DNA from: Croceicoccus marinus
Lineage (GTDB): Bacteria > Pseudomonadota > Alphaproteobacteria > Sphingomonadales > Sphingomonadaceae
Assembly: GCF_001661675.2 (NCBI RefSeq)
Contig: NZ_CP019602.1
Span: 558,001 to 622,000 of the forward strand
DNA: 64,000 bases
Reading direction: 5' to 3'
Position numbers and translations under genes: made by a program
Shown here: positions 36,335-45,504 of the stretch, piece by piece
Layout: each line of letters begins with the position of its first letter
Numbering within the stretch: position 1 is the first letter of the stretch
The notes under the pieces: generated by a model
The model's input: only the letters and a program-made list of their open reading frames with translations
What the model was told of the DNA's origin: nothing
Databases searched by the model: none

Positions 36335-37525
36335 CTAGTCCGACAGGCCCTGGAACACAAAGCGCTGCACGCGGCGGCCGGATCCGACCTCGGTCGTGTA
36401 GACATTGCCCATGCTGTCGACGTCGACGCTGTGCAGCCAGATGAACTGCCCCGGATAGCGCCCGTTGCGGCCAAAGCTGCCGACCATCTCATGCGTTTCG
36501 CGCAGCAGCACCCATACGCGGCCGTTCATCATGTCGGCGACATAGACATAGGTGCCGTCGGGGCTGAACGCGACATCGCTGGCCGAACGCGTACCGCCCG
36601 TGCCCGCGCCGATCACGATGTCTCGCAGGAACTCCGCCCCGTCCGCCGTTTCGCGAAACAATTGCAGCCGGTTGTTGCGCCGGTCGCAGACATAGATCGT
36701 GCTGTCGGGCCCGCGCACCACGCAGTGCACGATGTCGCCGAAAATCCGCGATTCGGGATCGGCCCCGCCGTCGGCGGTGCTGCTGGCCTGGCTCTGGTCG
36801 AAGGGTTCGTCGCGCGTGCCTCCGCCCGGCACCGCGCCATAGGCACCGAACAGATGGGTCATGGCCAGATCGGCGTCGGAAAGTTCGACGACGCGCTTGT
36901 TGATATAGCCGTCGGCGACCAGCACCGATTCGTCATTGGCCGCAATGTCGGCGGGATTGCCCAGCGTGGTGCGCGATTCGTTGCCGTCCGTCTCTCCGCG
37001 CATGCCGAACTGGCGGATGAACTGCCCGTCGGCGGTGAAGTTCAGGACGACGTGGTCGCCGTCGCCATTGCCGCCGATCCAGACCGTGCCATCGTCATCG
37101 ACATACAGGCCGTGCACATTGGCTGGCCATTGCTCGCCTTCTCCCTCGCCGGGGGCGAGCTGCGGGCCGCCCCAGCCCGATAGCAGGTTGCCCTCCTGAT
37201 CGAAGCGCAGGACATGCGGCGGCAGCCTGCAGCAGGCGAGCGCGATGGGCGGATCCTGCGCCAGGCCCGATTCGGTGGGGTCGAGCGAATTGGGCCGCGT
37301 CAGCACCCAGATCGTGTCCTGCGAATCGACCGCGAGGCCCGGCGACTGGCCCAGAATCGTGTCCTCTGGCAGGCGCGGCCACGAGGCATCGGCCTGAAAC
37401 AGCGGCATGGGCACATCCTCGTCCACATGCTCGCTGACGATATCGACCAGCGTGTCGGCCATGGCAGACTGGGGAACGGCGATGACGGCAACGCTAGCGG
37501 CAAGGGACAGCAACGATCGGCGCAT
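36335..37525 (-). CDS. Exported NHL-repeat (six-bladed beta-propeller) protein
   Basis: A 396-residue protein with a signal peptide (about 1-23, ending AMA). Repeats carry the NHL pattern: DSQDTIWVLTRPN, VDDDGTVWIGGNGDGDHVV, RGPDSTIYVCDRRNNRLQLF, SPDGTYVYVADMMNGRVWVL and DSMGNVYTTEVGSGRRVQRF. Such propellers resemble peptidyl-alpha-hydroxyglycine lyase and other periplasmic binding or hydrolytic proteins, but no active site is clear. It converges with the efflux operon with 25 bases between stops. Confidence 0.85.
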   Translation of the reverse strand: MRRSLLSLAASVAVIAVPQSAMADTLVDIVSEHVDEDVPMPLFQADASWPRLPEDTILGQSPGLAVDSQDTIWVLTRPNSLDPTESGLAQDPPIALACCRLPPHVLRFDQEGNLLSGWGGPQLAPGEGEGEQWPANVHGLYVDDDGTVWIGGNGDGDHVVLNFTADGQFIRQFGMRGETDGNESRTTLGNPADIAANDESVLVADGYINKRVVELSDADLAMTHLFGAYGAVPGGGTRDEPFDQSQASSTADGGADPESRIFGDIVHCVVRGPDSTIYVCDRRNNRLQLFRETADGAEFLRDIVIGAGTGGTRSASDVAFSPDGTYVYVADMMNGRVWVLLRETHEMVGSFGRNGRYPGQFIWLHSVDVDSMGNVYTTEVGSGRRVQRFVFQGLSD

Positions 37526-37547
37526 CGGTTATCTCCCGGGGTTCGTG

Positions 37548-38369
37548 TCAGGCTTTCGTTATCATGGTAATCCCTACCACCACCAGATAGCTGCCGAACA
37601 CCCGTCGCAGCAGTGCGGGGCTGAGCCTGTGCGCGGCCGCCACGCCCAGCGGGGCGGCGATCACCGCGGTGGCGATGATCGCGATGGCTGCGGGCATGCT
37701 GATATAGCCGATCGACAGGCGCGGCAGCCCCGCCTCGCCAAAGCCGGTGATGGCAAAGCCGATCGCGGCGGGCAGGGCGATGATCGCGCCGACGCCCGAT
37801 GCGGTGCCGATGGCGCGGTGGATCGGCGCGCCGCAGCTGGTCATCGTCAGCGTCGTGATCGTGCCGCCGCCGATCCCCAGCAGGGCCGAGATCAGGCCAA
37901 GGAAGCCCGCCAGCCCGATGCGCGTGGCGCCGGTCGGCATGGTATCCGATATCTGCTGCCGCTCTGGCCTTATCGGCAACAGGAAATAGGCGGCGAAGAC
38001 CAGCACGCCGATCCCGAAGATCAGCGCCAGCGTGCTGCTGGAAACCCGGTCGGCGATCAGCGTGCCCAGGATCGTGCCCACTACCAGCCACGGGGCCCAG
38101 CCCCTGATGAAGGGCACGTCGACCGCGCCCCGCCGGGCGTGCGACTGTACCGAACGCAGCGAGGTGAAAATGATCGTGGCAAGCGATGTGCCGATCGCGA
38201 CATGCATCACCTGCTGCGGCGAGGTGCCCAGCATCGGCAGGATCAGCGTGAGCGCGGGTACCACAACGAAACCGCCGCCGATCCCGAACAACCCGCCCGC
38301 GAAACCGGCGCCGAGCCCCGCCGCCAGAAGCGCCAGATAGGGCAGGAGGGAGATTGCGAGCTGGGCCAA
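37548..38369 (-). CDS. TauE/SafE family sulfite/sulfonate exporter-type permease
   Basis: About 273 residues with 7-8 hydrophobic helices and two copies of the family motif: GFAGGLFGIGGGFVVVPAL near the N-terminus and SALLGIGGGTITTLTM in the middle. Family members move sulfite, sulfoacetate or other organic anions. The start is probably TTG at 38367-38369, since no ATG or GTG lies close; no clear Shine-Dalgarno is seen, so it is uncertain. It begins 23 bases upstream-side of the NHL gene and may share a transcript with it. Confidence 0.9.
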   Translation of the reverse strand: MAQLAISLLPYLALLAAGLGAGFAGGLFGIGGGFVVVPALTLILPMLGTSPQQVMHVAIGTSLATIIFTSLRSVQSHARRGAVDVPFIRGWAPWLVVGTILGTLIADRVSSSTLALIFGIGVLVFAAYFLLPIRPERQQISDTMPTGATRIGLAGFLGLISALLGIGGGTITTLTMTSCGAPIHRAIGTASGVGAIIALPAAIGFAITGFGEAGLPRLSIGYISMPAAIAIIATAVIAAPLGVAAAHRLSPALLRRVFGSYLVVVGITMITKA

Positions 38370-38532
38370 GATGGCGCAATCATACCCGCGGTCTTGCGTT
38401 GGTCGAGCATTAATGTTGCGGTGCAATATATTTCCGCTTCGGTGGCTCGCGCGGGCGGCGGCGCCATTCCGTGCCGCGATGCCCTCGCCATTAACGAAAA
38501 GCTTACCAAGCTGAGCGTAGTCATTCTTCGTG

Positions 38533-40926
38533 ATGTTTGCGCTCTCTCGGAATAAAGCCCCCAAGGGGCCATCGTCGGCCGAGGACCGGCCTGTTTTCGC
38601 GACTGCGGCCAAGGGTCCGCTGGGTGGAGGGTTCATGCAGCGCATGGGCATCGCCGGAGCCAAGACGCAGAAGCTGCTGGGGCTGCAATATGCGGCGCTG
38701 GCGCGAACGGCGTTCCTGCGATTCGCGGTCTTCGTCGTCGCGGCCATTCCTGCAATCACCTTCTGGGTGGAAAGCTCGGGCTTCTGGCTGGCGGCGGGCT
38801 GGTTCCTCCTGGTCGTGCTGATCGCCGCGGCACTGCTGCGGATGGAGCGCGGCTTCATCGATGCCGAGCGGCGCCAGATGGCGTCGGAGGAGCAGCGCAC
38901 CCATCTGGCGGCGGTCGGGCTTGCCGGGCTGCTGTGGGCGGGGCCGATGCTGGCGTTTCCCGATGCGATGGCCAGCGGCAATGCGCCCCAATATGCGGTC
39001 ATGGCGTTGCTGATCTGCGTGTTCGTGCTGGCGCTGTCCGCTGTGCCGGCCGCGGCGATGACCTTTATCGCGATCTTCGCCTTTGCCGGTGCGACCTCGA
39101 TGATCCTGGCGGGCGATTTTGCCGGCACGGTGGCGCAGCTGGCGTTCGGAATGGTGGTGGCGGCGGGCGCGATGGCGCTGTCGCGGCTGTATCTGCGGCT
39201 GCGCCTGACCGAGGCGAACCTGGCCGAGAAGCAGGAAACCGTTTCGCTGCTGCTGCACGAGTTCGAGGAAAATTCGGCCGATTGGCTGTGGCAGGTCGAT
39301 GCCGCGCGCCGGGTGCGCGGCGTGTCGCCCCGTTTCGCCCATGCGCTGTGCATGGAACCTCGCGAGGCCGACGGCCAGCCGCTGCTGCGCCTGATCGCGG
39401 GCGAGGGCTGGGACACCGGCGCGCTGCCGTCGTCGCTGCGCGACCTGGCCGAGCGGCTGAAGCGGCGCGAGAGTTTTTCCAACATGATGGTGCGCGTGTC
39501 GATGAACGGGCGCACCCGCTGGTGGGAATTGTCGGGCACCCCCAAGCATGACGAACACGGCCAGTTCGCAGGCTTCCGCGGAGTGGGATCGGACGTTACC
39601 GAACAGCGCGAAAGCGCCGAGAAGATCGCGCAGCTCGCCCGCTATGACCAGCTGACCGGCCTGCCCAACCGCATGATGCTGACCGAGGCGCTGGGCACCG
39701 CGCTGCAGCGCGCCGAGCAATGGCGCACGCGCTGTGCTTTCCTGATGATCGATCTCGACCGGTTCAAGGCGGTCAACGATACGCTGGGCCACCAGATTGG
39801 TGACAAGCTGCTGGCACAGGTGTCGCGCCGCCTGCGCGTGCTGATGGGCCAGCATGACACCTGCGGCCGCCTCGGCGGCGACGAGTTCGCGGTCGTCATG
39901 GCCGACGTGAACGACCGCGAGGCGGTGGACCGCATGGCGCATGCGATCATCGACGTGCTGTCCAAGCCCTATGACGTCGATCACCACACCCTGTTCGTCG
40001 GCGCGTCGGTCGGTTCCGCCGTCGGCCCGCGCGATGCGCGCACGGTCGAAACGCTGATGCGCAATGCCGACCTGGCGCTCTATCGGTCGAAGGACGAGGG
40101 CGGCGGCAGCCATTTCGCCTATGAGCCGCAGATGCACGCCCATGCCGAGGAGCGCCGCAAGCTGGAATTCGCGCTGCGCCATGCGCTGGAGCGCGACGAG
40201 CTTGAGCTGAACTTCCAGCCGGTGGTCGACGCGGTGACCGAGGAAATCCTGAGCTTCGAGGCGCTGATGCGCTGGAACAGCGTGGAGTTCGGCCGCGTCA
40301 GCCCCGCCAAGTTCATCCCCATTGCCGAGGATACGCGGCTGATCGTCCCCATCGGCGAATGGGCCCTGCGCCGTGCCTGTGACGAAGCTGCGCACTGGCC
40401 GGGCCATGTGAAGGTGGCGGTCAACGTGTCGGCAGAGCAGATGCTCGACGCCAATTTCGCCAGCACGGTGGTGTCGGCGCTGGCCGCCAGCGGGCTTGCC
40501 CCCGAACGGCTGGAGCTGGAAGTGACCGAATCGATTTTCCTGCGCGACGGCGGTGCTGCGCAATCGACGCTGAACCAGATCCAGTCGCTGGGCTGCAAGC
40601 TGGCGCTGGACGATTTCGGGACTGGCTATTCCTCGCTGGGCTATCTGCGCAACAACCGGTTCAACACGATCAAGATCGACCGCAGCTTCGTCACGGGCGC
40701 GGCCAAGGACAGCCCCGAATCGCTGGCCATCATCCGTGCCGTCGTCGCCATGTGCGACGCGCTAGGGATGGAAACGACGGCCGAGGGCGTGGAGAGCGAG
40801 CGCGAACTGGAACGCATCCGCCAGCTCGGCTGCTCGAAGATCCAGGGCTTCCTGTTCGGCCGCCCGATGGGCGCGCTGGAAGCCAACGCGCTGCTGGACC
40901 AGCGGGCCGAGCGGCGGATCGCCTAA
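38533..40926 (+). CDS. Membrane-bound PAS-GGDEF-EAL protein (c-di-GMP synthesis/breakdown)
   Basis: About 797 residues. The N-terminal region (about 55-230) holds several hydrophobic helices. It is followed by a PAS-like segment (DWLWQVDAARRVRGVSPRF to FAGFRGVGSDVTEQRE), a GGDEF domain with the intact motif RLGGDEFAVVMAD (GGDEF at about 448-452) and an EAL domain with FEALMRWN (about 576) and the later catalytic DDFGTGYSSLGYL. Both domains look enzymatically competent. The start is uncertain: GTG 38530, ATG 38533, or ATG 38635, which has GGAGG just upstream. It could set c-di-GMP levels for the adhesin locus 13 kb away, but that is speculation. Confidence 0.92.
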   Translation: MFALSRNKAPKGPSSAEDRPVFATAAKGPLGGGFMQRMGIAGAKTQKLLGLQYAALARTAFLRFAVFVVAAIPAITFWVESSGFWLAAGWFLLVVLIAAALLRMERGFIDAERRQMASEEQRTHLAAVGLAGLLWAGPMLAFPDAMASGNAPQYAVMALLICVFVLALSAVPAAAMTFIAIFAFAGATSMILAGDFAGTVAQLAFGMVVAAGAMALSRLYLRLRLTEANLAEKQETVSLLLHEFEENSADWLWQVDAARRVRGVSPRFAHALCMEPREADGQPLLRLIAGEGWDTGALPSSLRDLAERLKRRESFSNMMVRVSMNGRTRWWELSGTPKHDEHGQFAGFRGVGSDVTEQRESAEKIAQLARYDQLTGLPNRMMLTEALGTALQRAEQWRTRCAFLMIDLDRFKAVNDTLGHQIGDKLLAQVSRRLRVLMGQHDTCGRLGGDEFAVVMADVNDREAVDRMAHAIIDVLSKPYDVDHHTLFVGASVGSAVGPRDARTVETLMRNADLALYRSKDEGGGSHFAYEPQMHAHAEERRKLEFALRHALERDELELNFQPVVDAVTEEILSFEALMRWNSVEFGRVSPAKFIPIAEDTRLIVPIGEWALRRACDEAAHWPGHVKVAVNVSAEQMLDANFASTVVSALAASGLAPERLELEVTESIFLRDGGAAQSTLNQIQSLGCKLALDDFGTGYSSLGYLRNNRFNTIKIDRSFVTGAAKDSPESLAIIRAVVAMCDALGMETTAEGVESERELERIRQLGCSKIQGFLFGRPMGALEANALLDQRAERRIA

Positions 40927-41369
40927 CCGGGCAGGACGTCCGCGCCGAACCCATGCGGCAGAAGCTGCGAGATGGTCGTCTCCAGCACCTCGCTGCCGGT
41001 GGCGCTGGCGGAAATCACCACGATGTCGCGGCCCGATAGCGAGGCTGCCTCGGCAATCGCCTGGCGGCAGCCGCCGCAGGGGGTGATGATGTCATCGCCC
41101 GCGATCCCGCCTCCAGTCATCGGCCCGCCCGCCACCACGACATGGGTGATCGCCGCCAGCCCGAACGCGTGCTGGGCCGCTGTCAATGCCGATTGCTCGG
41201 CGCACAGGCCAAGGCGATAGCAGGCGTTTTCCATGTTCGCGCCGGTCGCGACCGAACCGTCCGCTGCCATCACCGCGCAGCCGACGTGAAAGCGGGAATA
41301 GGGCGCATGCGCCTTGCCCGCCGCCTCGCGGGCGAGGGCGATCAGGCGGCCGCGCGTGGTGCTGTCCAT
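40923..41369 (-). CDS. cdd: Cytidine deaminase
   Basis: A 148-residue zinc enzyme converting cytidine/deoxycytidine to uridine/deoxyuridine in pyrimidine salvage. The zinc ligands and general acid are in NACYRLGLCAEQSAL (C-A-E) and TPCGGCRQA. It is of normal size for the tetrameric short form. A nucleoside transporter gene lies 3 kb away on the opposite strand, fitting salvage. Its stop overlaps that of the convergent GGDEF-EAL gene, and 6 bases separate it from the mscS gene. Confidence 0.96.
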   Translation of the reverse strand: MDSTTRGRLIALAREAAGKAHAPYSRFHVGCAVMAADGSVATGANMENACYRLGLCAEQSALTAAQHAFGLAAITHVVVAGGPMTGGGIAGDDIITPCGGCRQAIAEAASLSGRDIVVISASATGSEVLETTISQLLPHGFGADVLPG

Positions 41370-41375
41370 CCCGGC

Positions 41376-42239
41376 CTACTCCGCAGCGTCGCGCAGCAGG
41401 GGTACGGGTTCCTTGAAGGTGTGCGTGACATAGGGGAAGGGAATCTCGATCCCCGCATCGTCCAGCGCCCGCTTGATCGCGCGCACCACGTCGCTCTTCG
41501 TCTCGCGCCGGTCGCGCGGGCGGGCGTCGGACCACCACTGGACCAGGAAATCCACCGAACTTGCGCCATAGGACCAGGCGAAGACCGAGACGGGCTTGTC
41601 GTCGTCGATCGCCTCGATCCCGACCAGAGCGCCCTTGATGACCTCCATCGCGTGATCGAGGTCGGTGTCATAGGACACGCCCACGGTCAGCTCGTCGCGG
41701 CGGATATGCGCGTCGGTCAGGATCTGGACGGGGTTCTTGAACAGCATGGAATTGGGCATGATCGTCAGCTCGTTCGACAGCTGGCGGATATGGGTTTCGC
41801 GCAAGGTGATCGATTCGACCCTGCCCAGCACGCCCTCGACCTCGATCAGATCGCCGATCTCCATGTTCTCGCGCAGCATGATGAGGACGCCGGCAAGGAA
41901 ATTCTCGAAGATGTCCTGGAACGCGAAGCCGATGGCCACCGTGCCAAGGCCCAGCCCCGCGATCAGCCCGGCGGGTTCCAGCCCCGGCAGCACGATGGTC
42001 GCGGCGATCATCAGGCCGACTAGCCAGACGCCGACGGTGGTCACAGTGGCGATCAGCGTGCGCAGGCTTTCGCGCAGATGGGCGCGGGCCGACAGCCGCG
42101 CGGTGATGCGCACGGCGATCTTGGCGACCAGCCACGTCAGCAGGATGATGACCAGCCCGATGGCCAGGCTGGGCAGCGAAGCCACCAGCCCTTCGGCCAT
42201 GCCCATGATTTCCCGGTTGATCGTTTCTACGTAGTTCAT
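41376..42239 (-). CDS. Mechanosensitive ion channel of the MscS family
   Basis: A 287-residue small-conductance mechanosensitive channel. Three hydrophobic helices precede the pore helix GLIAGLGLGTVAIGFAFQDIFENFLAGVLIM, then the cytoplasmic cage with GDLIEVEGVLGRVESITLRETHIR and the beta-domain sequence IMPNSMLFKNPV. It releases solutes during hypo-osmotic shock. Length matches E. coli MscS (286). It is probably co-transcribed with cdd. The 225 bases upstream (42240-42464) contain no further gene that I can support. Confidence 0.95.
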   Translation of the reverse strand: MNYVETINREIMGMAEGLVASLPSLAIGLVIILLTWLVAKIAVRITARLSARAHLRESLRTLIATVTTVGVWLVGLMIAATIVLPGLEPAGLIAGLGLGTVAIGFAFQDIFENFLAGVLIMLRENMEIGDLIEVEGVLGRVESITLRETHIRQLSNELTIMPNSMLFKNPVQILTDAHIRRDELTVGVSYDTDLDHAMEVIKGALVGIEAIDDDKPVSVFAWSYGASSVDFLVQWWSDARPRDRRETKSDVVRAIKRALDDAGIEIPFPYVTHTFKEPVPLLRDAAE

Positions 42240-42464
42240 GGTATTCCCGTTACTGGCTGCGACAAGGGACCGGCGCCGTGCGAAGCGGACGCGCGGCAGC
42301 GCCGCCTTCCTTCAATCTGTCGCATAACGCGCGTAAGGCCGCCGAAGCAATGGCGACTATTCGCGCGCGCCCCCAGGGGCATGCCCTTGCCTTGGCCGCG
42401 CGGATCAATCAGGGAAGCGGTCGTTATTCCCAGCCCGTCCCCCCCGACCGGAGTTCATCGAAAC

Positions 42465-43271
42465 GTGAAGACACGCCGCATCATTCGCCGCAGCCTGTGC
42501 GCCATCGCCGCCATGGCTGGCGCGCTTGTCGCCAGCCAGCCGGCCATGGCCTGGGGCGCGAACGGCCACCGCATCGTGGGCGCGATCGCGCAGGAATATC
42601 TCTCTCCGCAGGCGCATGCCGCCATGCTCGAGATACTGGGCAGCGAGACTTTGGCCGAGGCGGGGCCGTGGCCCGATTTCATGCGATCCGATCCGGACGA
42701 ATACTGGCAGAAGACCGCAAGCCCCTGGCATTATGTCACCGTTCCCGAAGGGGAGAGCTATGACGAGGTGGGCCCGCCGCCGCAGGGCGATGCGCTGACC
42801 GCGCTTCAGGGCTTTGCCGATACGCTGCGCGATCCGCAGTCCAGCCTGTCGGACAGGCAGACTGCGCTGCGCTTCATCGTGCACCTGGTCGGCGATCTTC
42901 AGCAGCCCATGCATGTCGGCAGCGGCGACGACCGCGGCGGCAACGATGTGAAAATAAGCTGGTTCGGCGAGCCGACGAATCTGCATGCTTTGTGGGATTC
43001 GGGCCTGCTCGACAGCCAGCAATTGTCGTACAGCGAATATGCGGCATGGCTGAACCAGGACCTGACGTCGCAGGAGATGCGCGAATGGGCCAGCCCCGAT
43101 CCCAGGGCGTGGATCGCCGACAGCGCGGCGGTGCGGCCCGGCCTCTATCCCGCGGATCCGGACCTTGGGTATGAGTATAATTACAAGTTCAAGGGGCTGA
43201 TGGAGGAACGCCTGCAGAAGGGCGGCCTGCGGCTGGCGGCGTTCCTGAACAAGGTTTTCGCGCCGGAGTGA
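42465..43271 (+). CDS. S1/P1 nuclease family protein, exported
   Basis: A 268-residue secreted zinc nuclease. The start is GTG 42465 with GGAG 11 bases upstream. A signal peptide ends at AMA, and the mature protein then begins W-GANGHRIVG. In P1 nuclease the N-terminal Trp and the His of GHR-type sequence bind the trinuclear zinc site. Other ligands are in WHYV, FIVHLVGDLQQPMHVG and GGNDVKISWFG, then NLHALWD. It hydrolyses single-stranded DNA/RNA or 3'-nucleotides in the periplasm or medium, possibly feeding the cytidine deaminase and nucleoside transporter nearby. Confidence 0.94.
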   Translation: MKTRRIIRRSLCAIAAMAGALVASQPAMAWGANGHRIVGAIAQEYLSPQAHAAMLEILGSETLAEAGPWPDFMRSDPDEYWQKTASPWHYVTVPEGESYDEVGPPPQGDALTALQGFADTLRDPQSSLSDRQTALRFIVHLVGDLQQPMHVGSGDDRGGNDVKISWFGEPTNLHALWDSGLLDSQQLSYSEYAAWLNQDLTSQEMREWASPDPRAWIADSAAVRPGLYPADPDLGYEYNYKFKGLMEERLQKGGLRLAAFLNKVFAPE

Positions 43272-43286
43272 GGGGGGCGGCGCGGA

Positions 43287-43961
43287 TCAGCCGCCCAGCC
43301 GACCGGAATTGGGCTCCATCCATTTCGCCAGCCGCACCAGCAGAGCGATGACCGGCGGTACCAGCACCAGCGACAGCACCACCTTGGCCAGCGCCTGCCC
43401 GGCGATCAGGTCGGCGATCGGGCGCACGCCATAGAACGCGACCGTGATGAAGATGAGCGTGTCGATCACCTGGCTGATGATCGAGGCGACCGCCCCGCGT
43501 GCCAGCATCGGTACGCGCACCAGCACGGCAAGGCGCGAAAAGATCAGCACGTTCAGTGACATCGATATGCCATAGGCGATGATCCCCGCCGCCATCAGCC
43601 GCCAGCTATGCCCCAGCACGATGGGAAAAGCCTCTTTCGCGGGTTCCCACATCTGCGCGTCGGTGGGCAGAGCCAGCACGATGAAGGTCAGCAGGATCGC
43701 CATGACCAGCGGCACGAAGCCGAAGCGCACCATCTGCGTTGCGGTCTTCTGCCCGTAAAGCTGCGCCACGCTGCTTGAAATCGACACCAGCAGCAGGAAG
43801 GGAAAGATCCCCGCCTCGACCGCCAGCGGCCCCAGCGCCACCTGTTTGGCGCCCAGCACGCCCGCGATGCAGGTCATCCCGCCATAGAACAGCGCATAGA
43901 GGAACAGTGGCCGGGGATATTGCGGCGCGAGGTCGATCTCGCGGGCAGCGGTCTGGATCAT
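43287..43961 (-). CDS. Queuosine precursor transporter (YhhQ/VUT family)
   Basis: A 224-residue inner-membrane protein with six helices. Family features include GVLGAKQVALGPLAVEAGIFPFLLLV and, later, GAVASIISQVIDTLIFITVAFYG. E. coli YhhQ imports preQ0/preQ1 for queuosine tRNA modification. No que genes are near. It converges with the S1/P1 nuclease gene (15 bases between stops). Confidence 0.9.
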   Translation of the reverse strand: MIQTAAREIDLAPQYPRPLFLYALFYGGMTCIAGVLGAKQVALGPLAVEAGIFPFLLLVSISSSVAQLYGQKTATQMVRFGFVPLVMAILLTFIVLALPTDAQMWEPAKEAFPIVLGHSWRLMAAGIIAYGISMSLNVLIFSRLAVLVRVPMLARGAVASIISQVIDTLIFITVAFYGVRPIADLIAGQALAKVVLSLVLVPPVIALLVRLAKWMEPNSGRLGG

Positions 43962-44014
43962 GGCGCACCACTAGCGCGGAAAACGCGTGCGAGGGAAGCG
44001 CCGGGCGGCGGGAA

Positions 44015-44047
44015 ATCCCCCGCCGGCGATTCGTCGCGGCGGGGGAT
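44015..44047. repeat. Perfect 11-bp GC-rich inverted repeat between yhhQ and the nucleoside transporter
   Basis: ATCCCCCGCCG (44015-44025) pairs exactly with CGGCGGGGGAT (44037-44047) around an 11-base spacer. It lies in the 177-base gap between two divergent genes and has no T-run on either side, so it is more likely a leader hairpin or protein-binding site than a terminator. Confidence 0.45.
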
Positions 44048-44138
44048 GCCGGCATGCGAGACGCTTGAGCAAAGGCGCGCCATGTAGCAATACCGGCATC
44101 CAGTCGCCCTTTCCCGCCGCTGCCGGTGTCTCTCCCTG

Positions 44139-45494
44139 ATGCAAACCCCTTTCGTGAGCCTTCTGGGCATCGCCGTCATCCTGCTGATCGCGCTGGCGCT
44201 GTCCAACAACCGGCGCGCGATCCGCCTGCGAATCGTCGGCGCGGCGTTTGCACTGCAGACGCTGATGGCGGTGCTGGTGCTGCGCACGCCGTGGGGCGCG
44301 GCGGTGATCGCGGCGATGGCGCGCGGCGTGTCGAACCTGCTGGGCTATGCGGCGGAGGGAACGAATTTCATCTTCGGTCCGCTCGCCAGTCCCGACATCG
44401 GGGGCAACAGCTTTGCCATCGCGGCGCTCACGGTGATCATCTTCTTCGCCAGCCTCGTCTCGGTGCTGTATTATCTGGGCGTGATGCAGCTGATCATCCG
44501 CTGGGTGGGCGGCGCAATCGGCTGGGTCACCGGCATCAGCCGCGTCGAATCGCTGGCGGCGGCGGCGAATATCTTCGTCGGCCAGTCGGAAAGCCCGCTG
44601 GTGGTGCGGCCCTATCTCGCGGGTCTTGCCCCCTCGCGCCTGTTCACGTTGATGAGCGTGGGCATGGCGGGCGTCGCGGGCACGATCCTGGCGGCCTATG
44701 CCAGCCTGCTGGGCGCGCAATACCTGCCGTTCCTGCTGGCGGCGGCGTTCATGAGCGCGCCGGGCGGCATACTGATGGCCAAGATCATCATGCCGGACCT
44801 GCGCGAACCGTCGCCCGCTGCCGAGGGCGCGATCGACCTGCCCGACAGCCGCCGCAGCGGCGAGGGGCCCGCCGCCCTGCTGCCAGAAGGGGGCCGGCAC
44901 GAGGGCGTGGAAGGCGAAGCATCGCTAGGGGCCGGAGACGACATTCCCGACGCGCATGACGACGAGGAAAAACCCGCAAACGTCATCATGGCCGCCGCAC
45001 AAGGGGCGCAGACCGGCGTCAAGCTGGCGGTCGCGGTGGGCGCGATGGTGCTCTCCTTCGTCGCGCTGGTCGCACTGGCCAACGGCCTGCTGTCGGGTGC
45101 GGGCGAGCTGGTCGGGGTCGAGGGGCTGACCTTCCAGTCGATCCTGGGCTGGCTGTTTTCGCCGGTGATGTTCCTGCTGGGCATCCCCTGGAATGAGGCG
45201 CAGGTCGCGGGCGGGCTGTTCGGCACCAAGATCGTGCTCAACGAATTCGTCGCCTTCATCGAGCTGGGCGGCTACGGCCCCGAGGTGCTGAGTCCGCGCA
45301 GCCGCGCCATCGTGACGTTCTCGCTGTGCGGTTTCGCCAATATCGCGTCCATCGCCATCCAGATCGCGGTGATCGGCGGGCTGGCCCCCAACCAGCGGCC
45401 GGTGGTCGCGCGGCTTGGCCCCAAGGCGCTGGCCGCGGGTTCGCTGTCGAACCTGATGAGCGCGGCTCTGGCGGGACTCATGCTGCCGATGTAA
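44139..45494 (+). CDS. Concentrative nucleoside transporter (NupC/CNT family)
   Basis: A 451-residue inner-membrane symporter importing nucleosides. CNT signatures are ANIFVGQSESPLVVRPYL, KIVLNEFVAFIEL and FSLCGFANIASIAIQIAVIGGLAPNQR. A hydrophilic, acidic insert (about residues 225-280, with GAGDDIPDAHDDEEK) lies in a loop, longer than in E. coli NupC (400 aa). It probably supplies nucleosides to salvage enzymes such as the cytidine deaminase 3 kb away. Ten bases separate it from the downstream oxygenase gene. Confidence 0.94.
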   Translation: MQTPFVSLLGIAVILLIALALSNNRRAIRLRIVGAAFALQTLMAVLVLRTPWGAAVIAAMARGVSNLLGYAAEGTNFIFGPLASPDIGGNSFAIAALTVIIFFASLVSVLYYLGVMQLIIRWVGGAIGWVTGISRVESLAAAANIFVGQSESPLVVRPYLAGLAPSRLFTLMSVGMAGVAGTILAAYASLLGAQYLPFLLAAAFMSAPGGILMAKIIMPDLREPSPAAEGAIDLPDSRRSGEGPAALLPEGGRHEGVEGEASLGAGDDIPDAHDDEEKPANVIMAAAQGAQTGVKLAVAVGAMVLSFVALVALANGLLSGAGELVGVEGLTFQSILGWLFSPVMFLLGIPWNEAQVAGGLFGTKIVLNEFVAFIELGGYGPEVLSPRSRAIVTFSLCGFANIASIAIQIAVIGGLAPNQRPVVARLGPKALAAGSLSNLMSAALAGLMLPM

Positions 45495-45504
45495 GGGCGC
45501 ACCC

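Noticed and set aside
38521..40563. Long minus-strand open frames opposite the GGDEF-EAL gene
   Set aside because: Same shadow effect. The composition is abnormal (His/Arg/Gln-rich) and no motif or start signal is seen.
38533..40926. The GGDEF-EAL protein as the LapD receptor for the adhesin locus
   Set aside because: LapD has degenerate GGDEF and EAL sites, a HAMP domain and a periplasmic output module. This protein has intact motifs, a PAS region and several N-terminal helices, and is 13 kb away.
44015..44047. The GC-rich inverted repeat as a terminator for yhhQ or the transporter
   Set aside because: It lies between the 5' ends of two divergent genes and has no T-run on either side.
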